DNA of 64,000 bases from Plantago ovata (Eukaryota; Streptophyta; Magnoliopsida; Lamiales; Plantaginaceae), in NCBI GenBank assembly GCA_028274465.1, contig CM051458.1, positions 16,755,566 to 16,819,565 of the forward strand, in the 5' to 3' direction. Of the stretch, positions 55,896-64,000 are shown one piece after another; position 1 is the stretch's first letter, and every line of letters begins with the position of its first letter. Below the pieces are notes generated by a model. The model ran no database searches. It was given only the letters and a program-made list of their open reading frames with translations, and had not been told where the DNA came from. The position numbers and the translations under genes were made by a program.

Positions 55896-58055
55896 CTATC
55901 TCCTCTTTTTGCGGGTACTATGCTTCCCCTTCATTGATCTCCTCTCCATGCCACGAACCTGTGAATAAGAAAGAATATAGGCTGCAAGACCACAGTAGTG
56001 AGTAGAAATATCAGGCGGTTCTGGTGGATCAGGTATGGCTTGCAATACGTGTCGCTTGCCATCCACTTCGATGGTGCAAGTTCTTTGGTAGATGTCCATC
56101 ACGGAGCGTAGCTTGGTCAAGAATGTTTGTCCTAAGAGTATGACATCCCCCGTCCCAGGTGGAGATGCCGGCATAACTACGAAATTGGTGTATATAGATA
56201 CTTCACCAATCTTGACCAACACATTTTTCACAACGCCCTCGGGTCTCATAAAGGATCCATCCGCCAGTTGCACAATAGCCCTTTGCTCAGATAGTTTTCC
56301 AATGTTGCTCTTTTCAAACACATTCAAAGGAATTATGTTTGAGTAGGATCCCGTATCTAGTGTGGCACGGACATCTTCAAGCTCACCAATCCCTACCTTT
56401 ACATCGAAACTTTTAGGGAGTGGTTCGGGATCCTCTTGTTCCTCATCACTTGTGTCAGATACAAGGTCCTTCTCTTCTTCCTTAGCCTGTAGAAGTTCTT
56501 CCTTCATGCAACACTCGCACCTAACAACCTTCTTGATGGTGATTCTGTCAGGTACATCACCAGCCAATGTAATGGCATTCGTCTTCACAGTGTTGCTAGG
56601 CAGTTTGCCTTGCTCCCTACTTGATCCTCGGTCGATCAACTCTTGCATCTTTTGATGGGCAAGCCTAGTGCTCTCTTCCAACCTATCGAGCCTTTCCCTA
56701 GTCTTCTCAGAGTCTTCTTCATAACGTTTGAGAAAACTTTGTGTGTGAACGACCATCTTCTGCAAGTTCTCCATCAGTTGAGCCGACTTCGACTTCGGTG
56801 GCTCTTTCGGAGCGGGGTTTTCGCAGTGGTCATTACCATAGTTTAGCCTACTACGGTCTTGGTTAGGTCCACAAGTTTGGTTAGCCGGTGCATATCCTTG
56901 ATTGTTGCGGTATCCTCTTCTCCAGAATCCACCTCGAGGATTCCTACCATCTTGTCCGTAGCTAACTTCTTGAGTACCAAACTCCGTAGCAAAGGCTTCT
57001 TCTTCGCCTCCTCGAGCCCAGTTGCCATCATCGTATGCCAGCTCCGATCTACACATATGAGCCCCATGCCCATAGTTCTTGCATATTCGGCATACTTCGT
57101 TCGAAACAGTCGTTCCGATGGCGCTCTTGAGGACTTGCTTCAATTTGTTGGTAAAGCACTCGAATTGATCCCCATTCCCCCTGTACATAGGGGCTTCTTG
57201 AGTCGGTGGAGCTTCAGGTCCACGTCTCCTAACCATTGCTCTTGGGTCCTTGAACTGCGAACCCTTAGCAAGCCTTTCGAAAACAGCCCAGACGGCTTCT
57301 GCGGTTTCCTCCCAAATATTGCCTCGGCATTGGAAATCCACCACTTGTTGGTTCTCGAAGGTTAGTCCTCTGTAGAAGTGTTGGACTAGGTCAGAAAGTT
57401 CAAAACCATGGTGAGGACACTTGTTCGTGAGATCTTGGAACCTCTCGAATGCGGTGTAGATGGTCTCATCATAGTCCTGCTTGAATCCAGTGATCTGCGC
57501 CTTTAGCGCGGTAGTCAAGGTGTGAGGGAAGTATTTCTCCATGAAAGCTGAAAAAACCTTTTCCCAAGTGTCCAGCGAGCCGGCTGGTAGAGAACTCAGT
57601 CATGACTTGGCTCTGTCGCCAAGTCCCATAGCAAAAACCTTCATCCTCAACTCATCCGTTGTTATGTCAGCTCCGGGTCGTGGGAGTTGGTTGACGAAAT
57701 CATCGATATCGTGCAAGTACCCCATCACATCTTCCCTTGATAAGCCATAGAACCTTGGAAGTTGTTGGAATGCGTGGTTCTTGATCTCCAGATCTCGGGT
57801 TGCAGACGAAAGAACGATCGCTGGTCCCCTCATACGATCCTTGGTGGGTTGTACCCATGCCTTCAGTGGTCTAGCTTCTGTCATTCCGTCGATTTCCTTG
57901 AAAAGAATGTGTAGAGATTCAGAGAAATCGGTTTCCTCTATTTCCTCTAGTGCGCGCCTTTCAAGTAGTCGCCTTCTTTGGTGGTAGACTCTGTCGATCT
58001 CAACAATTGAATCAGCAAGCGGTGTACCTGCAGAACGTGTATGCGGCATACGCAA
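55896..58055 (-). pseudogene. Element B gag-protease polyprotein (single nonsense mutation)
   Basis: One 720-codon frame from the Met at 58055 (MRMPHTRSAG) to 55896, broken only by TGA at 57600-57602, where element A has Trp (GDRAK-x-W). Gag shows SLDTWEKVFSAFMEKYFP, CPHHGFELSDLVQHFYRGL and a perfect zinc knuckle (CRICKNYGHGAHMC). Next is an NYGND-rich linker, then the protease with ATLDTGSYSNIIP and DVILLGQTF. The domain order and gag motifs suggest Athila relatives. The frame stops after protease with no RT. It is the best preserved retroviral-type frame in the window. Confidence 0.9.
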
Positions 58056-58197
58056 TCTGTAACAGACTAGGAAAGGTGATTAGAAACAGACTAGGAAAGC
58101 AGTATTAGAGAGAGATTAAAAAGGAAAACTAAAACTAATAGAATTAGGAATCTAAAGCTGTAAATATAAACAAATTAAACAGATAAAAGGAGTATAG

Positions 58198-58215
58198 TCC
58201 CCGGCAACGGCGCCA
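58198..58215 (-). other. Element B primer-binding site (tRNA-Asp, perfect)
   Basis: The sense strand reads TGGCGCCGTTGCCGGGGA, an exact 18-base complement of the plant tRNA-Asp 3' end, three bases from the 5' LTR. Confidence 0.93.
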
Positions 58216-58218
58216 ATT

Positions 58219-59471
58219 TGATGAACGGGAATTTGTCAGATTCTAATTCAGCAAATAAATTTGTAATTAGCCAAAGGCAATCCACAACTACAACGAAAAC
58301 CGTAGTGTAGCAGTAGAATGACTCGAGTGTCGTTCTCTCAGGACTATAACTAGCTTTATCTATTTAACAATAGAATATAAAACAGCAGACAGATAGCAAT
58401 AGGGGGTTTCTAGCAGATAATGGAGATTGGTGATAGTATGGTCCTTCTTAACATAACGGGTCGATAATCATGCATAAATTCCTCGGTCTTGCATAGAGAT
58501 CTTTGAATCAATCTAGTGTCCTGTTGCAAGTATTAAGCACTACGAAGATAATTTGGTCTGACTAGTCAATCACGATTGTCCTAATGTGTTCCGTAATTAT
58601 TCAACACTACGAAGATAATTGGTCTGATAGTCGACTAGTGTCCAATTGTGCATAATAATCAATACAACATACGAGAATTTTTGTTACAACTGATCAACGA
58701 AATAAAGCAATGACACGGAGTATAATGCGCGATATAGCCATTAGCATGATTATCTTCCCTTCGCTAAGAATTCACATACTACCACCAATGATAAGTTTAG
58801 CTACTCATAATAAGCATGCAATCAACAGAAATCATAGAAGAAAACATGTTGAAGGAATATAAAATAAGTAGAATAAAACTGTAAGATACAAAGTTATCGA
58901 AGGTTGTCAATCTCCGGATGATTGCGGTCCTACGAGCTCCAAACTGCTATGAAAAAGTATCCCCTAAGCTACAGAACCCCCAGGACAGGCCCCGGGAAGT
59001 TCCTACCTAAAACTATAGAGAGAGGTGAGAGAGAAGGTCTGGAAAGATATGATTTTCGGAGAGAAAACTGAGCACTATATATAGGCCCCGAATAAACTCT
59101 GGGGCGGTTCGGCCCCCGTCTTTTTCGCGGAATTCTGCATTTTTCGATGCGGATTTGGATTTCTTCACCTTTTCGGACTCGGTTTCTGATTTCTAGTGGC
59201 CTTCTAACCTCCAGATTCGACCCCTAGACTCCAAATCCTATCCGGAAACCTTCAGATACTCCAAATAGGCTTCTGGAACACCAATTCCTTGTCAACTTCA
59301 ATATAATTGCCCAGAAATCCCCGAATTTCAACCAAAACCTGTAAAATAAAATCTAAAGGGAAACGTGACACTATTCTAATAAAATGTACTAAAATATAGC
59401 TAAATTAACATAGAGGATAGCTAAAATAGGTGAAAAAGACTCGAATGAAAGTGTAAAATACACATTCATCA
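58219..59471 (-). repeat. Element B 5' LTR
   Basis: 1253 bp, about 20 bp shorter than the 3' LTR because the palindrome pair has collapsed to one unit (about 59100-59120). Otherwise it is very similar to the 51220 copy. Confidence 0.94.
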
Positions 59472-59476
59472 GTTAT

Positions 59477-59803
59477 ATCTGTGGATTAATAAAATAAAGT
59501 CAAAGCTGGTAGATTCTAGAATCAAGGGACAACGAGTAATTACTAGTATGTACGTAAAAGCAAGAAAACATATGATCCAAGTTAAAAAGAATAAAAAAAA
59601 AAAAGAAGAAGAAGAAGAGAAGGTGAAGGACTGGTTTGCAAATAGCTTTTGGGATCCCAATTTAGTCTGTAAATAAGAAGAAAAGGAGAAAGGGGCAAGA
59701 AACGGTGAAACCCGGCCAACAAGAACTAAGGAAACACCTCTCCGGTTTTTTTTTCTCTTCCTCTTCGATGGTGTATGTGAAGATGAATGGGAGAATATAT
59801 GCT
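59477..59803 (-). other. First part of the PMD gene leader
   Basis: CT-rich on the minus strand (GAGGAAGAGAAAAAAAAACC, TTCTTCTTC), downstream of the TATA box. It is separated from the rest of the leader (from 51214 downwards) by element B. Confidence 0.5.
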
Positions 59804-59813
59804 CCTTATATAG
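59804..59813 (-). promoter_or_regulatory. TATA box of the antisense PMD gene
   Basis: CTATATAAGG on the minus strand with a CT-rich leader downstream. The 14 bases CCTATATAAGGAGC also occur at the TATA box of element C's own LTRs (near 37753 and 60762). Confidence 0.55.
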
Positions 59814-60408
59814 GCCTTGATATAGAGAGTCCGTATTCGGTTGCAAATAGAGTTCGAATCAAAGTCGAAGTCAGAACATAGAATTCAGAATCGTGACCCA
59901 AGATCGATTAGAAGTTGAGATCGAGTTGCAGTTCTAGTCGAAATCGGAGTTTGAATCCGATCCAATGCCGTATTCGGGTCAAAATCAAGGCTATGTTCTA
60001 ATAATAAGCATGTTGAGTTCGAGTGGGAATTTAAAACTTATGCGAAAATTTCTGGTTGAAATCGATACGGAAAAGGAGTTCAAGTTCTATGCATCATACT
60101 CTCTTTTCTGGAAAAGGGTTGTAGTTGCAGAGTCATAATCGGAGAAGAAGTCTTTGGGTGGTAATCACGTGGGCTTGGTCTACATGGACCAGGTCAATGT
60201 CTTTGTAAAATGATGATTAATTATGAGCCATGACAATGTGTGTGCACATGGGCCATGGTAAAAATCATGGGTCACGTGGGCAATAAAAGATCAATAAGAA
60301 GACCCAATATATTACCATGCTACTCCATATTGGATGCGGTCCGAGATAAAGGTTCGCAACTTACTCGCTCAAATACACATCTCTTCGATGTTATTCGCAA
60401 ATAAGTCG
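59814..60408 (-). promoter_or_regulatory. Upstream region of the antisense gene, with two G-boxes
   Basis: TCACGTGGGC occurs twice (CACGTG at 60166-60171 and 60273-60278). CACGTG is bound by plant bHLH and bZIP factors. No coding sequence. Confidence 0.45.
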
Positions 60409-60420
60409 CGAAGGGGCATT
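60409..60420 (+). other. Element C polypurine tract
   Basis: CGAAGGGGCATT directly before the 3' LTR. Confidence 0.75.
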
Positions 60421-61324
60421 TGTAGACGTTTAAATTTAATGTCTATTAAATCAATTAAAAAATAAACTTTTGTATTTAATTGGAGTTTGCTAAATTTAAT
60501 TCCAATTATTATAGATTTATTAATTGATTTTAAATGCCTATTTATGGTCTATCAAATTGTGCCATGAAAATTCTAGAGCTTTTAAATCCATTTAATATTA
60601 TTTCTCATGAAATAATTGTGTGGAAAAGATGAGCTATTCGTGGCCAATCAAATGATGCCATGTCATAAAGTTGATGCAGTTATTAATTAATTGCTAGAAA
60701 TAAATATAGATAAGATCAAATCTGTATCGACCAATCAGAATTGATCCTTCTCTTTTTCCTCACCTATATAAGGAGCTCATTCTCCACCAAAAAATCACAA
60801 TTCAGAATTCAAAAACCAGAGCTCAAACAGAAGTGAAGAATTCAACAACAAGCCAAGAAGATCGAAGGCATCTTTTCAAGCAAGAACAGCTCCAGTTCTT
60901 CAAGAGGTCAAAGCCAGCTCCAAGAACAAGTCGCAAAGACACTTGCAATAGCAACGGAAGATCGAACTCCAACGCAAAAGCTCATGGAGGCACTCGCTCG
61001 AAGATCGAAGCAACGTACGTCCCAAATTCAAGATCAAGTCTCTACGACCCTTGAAGACGTGCTCGTTCGCGAAGATCAAACTCAAGACCTGGCGTTCAAT
61101 TCAAGATCAAGCGCGAAGCCCTTGAATTAACGTTTCCAAGCGAATTCAAGTCAAGGCCGGTCAAGTTCAAGATAAAGCTGCGAAGGCCCCTGAACTGACG
61201 CTCTCAAGACAATAGTTCGCGTAGATTTTCCAAGTTGTTGACTAGAATCAGAGATTTTCTCTAGAGATTATAACCCCAAATTTACTCAAGATCAATCTAT
61301 TTCATTTGTACGATTATTGTTACA
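60421..61324 (+). repeat. Element C 3' LTR
   Basis: 904 bp. By hand it differs from the 5' LTR at about 17 positions plus a small gap near the end. Followed by TSD ATATG (61325-61329). Confidence 0.93.
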
Positions 61325-62844
61325 ATATGTTCTCGGCATGATTCTTGAATTGGAGTATTAAGTCGTAAGCATGCATGTTGGGACTAAAGCAGGCTGGTTG
61401 GACTAATCATTTAATAAGGTGTTCGATATGCTAGTCTTAGTCTAAAGGGTCTAAATGATTGTAGTGCTAGTCATTATATTTTTGAACTCAAAGTATGCAC
61501 TATATACATTATGATGTTATCGAGACTACCTCGCCAGCGTGTGAACTAGTTGCTATTAATTTAGAGGACATCTTTCAATTTCCTGGACTAACTTTTGTTT
61601 ATTGATTAAATGTGATACTTGATTGTTAAGTGTTACAAAAGGAATTCAAGTGGTAGATGGTTCTCTAGTATACCTTGGTCTCTTTAATCTTTCTACACAT
61701 GTTTGCCTATGTCACGATCAGTTGTGTGAGAGGTTGTCCTCAGAGTATCGGGTTTAAGGGTAGAGTTAAACTTTTTTTTATTTCCTCCATTTGTTAAGTA
61801 GTGTTGTTCATTCATCAGGCTATCAAAACTCGAGTCCTCCGTTATTTTGAGTTCGATAAGGTTTGGTGGTGAGTGTTCACCCCAAAGTTTGTTTGTGTTT
61901 AAAACCTGAAAGGCAATGTGCTATGCATGTAAATATCTATATGTGTATTGTATTATGTACGCTACTGCTTTAAAAGTAAATATGCCTATGCATGACCATT
62001 TTACTTTATTATGTACAGTATTGTTCTGTTTGTACTGACTCTTTTGCAGGAATGTAACTCGGTTATCCGAGCACTTTGTCTGTTATTGTTCTGTCTGTTT
62101 GTATTTTGTATGTTCTCTGTGTGGCCGGTCGATTAGGTTGTAATTAGCTAGGTAGACTTGGGTAGTGAGGACTATCGAGTTTATTTGGTTATTGCATAGT
62201 CTATTCCCTTGTAGGCGCGAGGCAGAAGTCGTTGAGGTCTATTAGGGTCGTAGGATCTGTTTCCCCAAAGTACACGGGGCTTTGTTCTGTCTAGAGTTGT
62301 TAACCCTCTGGAGGGAGTTATAAGGGCCATATGGGAGTAGGAGCAATAAGGAGGGCTGCACCAACGAAATCTGTTATGTTCTGTATTTGTCTTATCTGTT
62401 CTGTTATCTGTTTTATCTGTTGTCATATGTGTAACAAATTCTTTTGTTTTAAAAACTGTTTATGTTTTATTTCTGTTAACTTTTCGAACCTCAGTGAGAT
62501 CCTTTATCTCACAATCTTTCTGTTTTCAAAATTCCTTCCTTGTAGATTCTATTGGAGAAGATCAAGTCTAGGCGTCCAACGACTGAGAGTTGGGTTTGGG
62601 AGCTCGTGGGATTTTATTTGTTAGAAATAAGAAGAAAAACTCTTTCTAATTCACTGTCTGTTCATTTTAAAGTTGACTTTGAGTTTAGTTACCGTATCGC
62701 TTTCCTACCTTAAATTTTGTGAACTCATTTGAGCGCCAAAACCCGTTCCTTATTTTTTTTGAAGACGGTTGCTTTTGAATTTTCAAATTCACTTTATTTT
62801 CGAACGAATTATTTTATTTTGAAAATCGGTACCGTTACACTACG

Positions 62845-63200
62845 CATGTGAAGCGTAATCTTGTAAAGCATTGTTTTTTTATTAAATAATGTATTGAAAT
62901 CAACGTAGTAAATATATAATCTTCACATAATGACTTCAAACATAACAAAAAATAACTAATTGAGTAATTGAACTTAACATAAATATAAATGTATATATAG
63001 TTTTTGTAGTTATGCAATAAATAGTTTTGAATTGAACGATATTAGACGTGCGAAAAATATTCTTCTGATGAGTTAAGAACCATCCGATACATCCGTAGGC
63101 TTTGGAAACATTTAACTTCGAAATCTGTAATGTAGCTTTCGCATGTTAATTGGTATTCTTCATCAGTTGAATATATTGTCATGTGTGTCATTATATCTCT
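62845..63200. other. AT-rich spacer
   Basis: No gene seen. It includes a TATATA-rich microsatellite-like stretch near 62985 and the left SINE TSD (63186-63200). Confidence 0.6.
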
Positions 63201-63352
63201 ACCAATGAGCTCTAGCTCAATTGGTTGGACTGAGGTGTCATGACCCTAGAGGTCATAAGTTCAATTCTCGCCAAGTGCGGGATTATTTATAGTTTATCAC
63301 TAGCTTTGTAATGTTACTTGTCAAATTGTAATGGTTCGATTATTAAAAAAAA
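63201..63352 (+). mobile_element. tRNA-derived SINE, copy 2
   Basis: The same family as 32243-32389: A box TAGCTCAATTGGTTG, B box AGTTCAATTCT, the shared body GCCAAGTGCGGGATTATTT and a terminal A run. TSDs of 15-16 bp match with one indel (63186-63200, 63353-63368). Confidence 0.9.
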
Positions 63353-63499
63353 TGTCATTATTATCTCTTGCCATTTTGTTTCGCCGATGCCTTTTGTTAT
63401 GTCAATGCCGCAATATGGACGGTATTCAAATTCCAAGTGACGTAGTATCCTCAGATTCTCTATTGTCAAACCAAAATTGACGTTTTGGTTTATAAATAC

Positions 63500-63751
63500 T
63501 TCCTCCGCCCAATAACAAGTGTACCACTTAGTTTTGTTGATTTTTTTTAGGAGTATTTTGACTTCAAATTATTTGTAACATTGAAGTAAAAGAATTAAAA
63601 AAATTATATTATGAAAATATAAACATTCTAATCTCATGATATGATTTTTTAAATTATTTTTATCGTATGATTTAATAATAATTTAATATCAAAATGACCA
63701 TCGAAAAAATCAACAAAATCAAGTGTTACATTTATTATTGGACAGAGGAAG
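63500..63751. mobile_element. Stowaway-type MITE (Tc1/mariner)
   Basis: 252 bp with terminal inverted repeats of about 50 bp (CTTCCTCCGCCCAATAA... and its complement, few mismatches) and TA target duplication (63498-63499, 63752-63753). The CTCCCTCCGTCCC-like end is the Stowaway signature. Confidence 0.9.
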
Positions 63752-63867
63752 TATGTATTTTTTCATAGAACATATCATGACTTTTTTTTAAATTAAGTAT
63801 AGTACGACCATACAACTTTGTGTTAAATAATAAAGATTTAAGAAGAGAATAAATAAAAAAGAAAAAA

Positions 63868-64000
63868 TTACGTCAATAAGATTCGAACACAACACCTTCA
63901 AATAAAATAATGATACAAATAATAAAGAAAGTTCGTAACAACAAGATTCGAACCAAACACCTTGATAAAATTAATAATACAGATAATGGAGAAAAATCAC
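63868..64000. repeat. Duplicated unit of about 65 bp at the right edge
   Basis: Two diverged copies of AAGATTCGAAC...CAACACCTT followed by an AT-rich part. The RC of AAGATTCGAAC resembles a tRNA B box, so this may be a fragment of another tRNA-derived repeat. Possibly continues past the edge. Confidence 0.55.

Larger units (their letters stand above)
51220..59471 (-). mobile_element. Element B: non-autonomous Athila-like retrotransposon, gag-protease only
   Basis: LTRs at 51220-52492 and 58219-59471 are flanked by TSD GTTAT (51215-51219, 59472-59476). On the minus strand the order is 5' LTR, perfect tRNA-Asp primer site, gag-protease with a single stop, a palindrome, a leader with predicted intron, a decayed accessory frame, a purine-rich 3' region, polypurine tract, 3' LTR. 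There is no RT, RNase H or integrase. The layout matches element A though most of the DNA has diverged. It sits in the 5' leader of the antisense PMD gene of element C. Confidence 0.94.
37412..61324 (+). mobile_element. Element C: Tat-lineage Ty3/gypsy retrotransposon with antisense PMD gene
   Basis: LTRs at 37412-38318 and 60421-61324 (TGTAGACG...TTGTTACA) are flanked by TSD ATATG (37407-37411, 61325-61329). The + strand carries gag, protease, RT, connection RNase H, a second RNase H and integrase. The duplicated RNase H and long 3' region indicate the Tat/Ogre group. The 3' region encodes a plant mobile domain gene on the minus strand. Two solo LTRs and element B were inserted later, and without them C is about 13.0 kb. 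The LTRs differ at roughly 2% of positions by hand count. Confidence 0.93.
36133..62839. mobile_element. Solo LTR 'E' (about 2.8 kb), split by element C
   Basis: The left end TGTAATATTCCGTATTTTC (36133) and right end GAAAATCGGTACCGTTACA (62839) are imperfect inverted termini with TG...CA. The TSD CTACG flanks them (36128-36132, 62840-62844). Taking out element C and its TSD copy leaves about 2.79 kb with no gene (36133-37411 plus 61325-62839). The size and TGTAA start recall long chromovirus (Tekay/Del-type) LTRs, but that family assignment is a guess and the orientation is uncertain. Confidence 0.75.

Overview
The window looks like nuclear DNA from a flowering plant, probably a eudicot. It contains plant lineages of Ty1/copia and Ty3/gypsy LTR retrotransposons, a CACTA (En/Spm) transposon with a Ptta-type gene, a Stowaway MITE, two tRNA-derived SINEs, GT-AG introns and AT-rich spacers. 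No well-supported host gene is present. Almost everything is nested transposable elements, and most boundaries could be fixed by terminal TG...CA dinucleotides plus matching target-site duplications (TSDs).

Left block (1-28089, + strand): a large SIRE/Maximus-like Ty1/copia element whose 5' LTR lies off the left edge. Its own sequence in the window is about 13.2 kb: gag, protease-integrase-RT-RNase H, a long accessory reading frame behind its own TATA box, a polypurine tract and a 1.55 kb 3' LTR. Three later insertions interrupt it: a CACTA transposon (2275-6087, TSD TCA), a 9.7 kb non-autonomous Athila-like element called 'A' here (6719-16452, minus, TSD CTGGG), and a solo LTR of a second family 'B' (20538-21817, TSD CTAAG).

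Middle block (28090-36132): a degenerate 42-bp minisatellite, AT-rich spacer, a 356-bp TIR element, one doubtful small gene, a SINE with a perfect 22-bp TSD, a probable 1.07 kb solo LTR 'D', another solo B LTR, and CCA-rich and AGTTC-rich simple repeats.

Right block (36133-62839): a 2.8 kb solo LTR 'E' (TSD CTACG) split by a 13 kb Tat-lineage Ty3/gypsy element 'C' (37412-61324, TSD ATATG). C has decayed gag, protease, RT, two RNase H domains and integrase on the + strand. On the opposite strand of its 3' region it carries a plant mobile domain (PMD) gene with its own TATA box and introns. C is itself interrupted by a solo B LTR (45082-46359), a solo A LTR (49085-50488) and a complete 8.25 kb B element (51220-59471). 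The tail (62840-64000) holds a second SINE and a Stowaway MITE.

Families A and B encode gag and an aspartic protease but no RT or integrase. They have tRNA-Asp primer sites and presumably relied on proteins supplied in trans. Three unrelated retroelement lineages here each carry an extra gene beyond gag-pol, with signs of separate expression: an internal TATA box in the copia element, a 5'-UTR intron in A and B, and an antisense promoter in C. Other unexplained structure includes a heptamer word scattered through the copia element, stem-loops placed next to repeated polypurine-tract-like motifs in A and B, and family-specific GC-rich palindromes.
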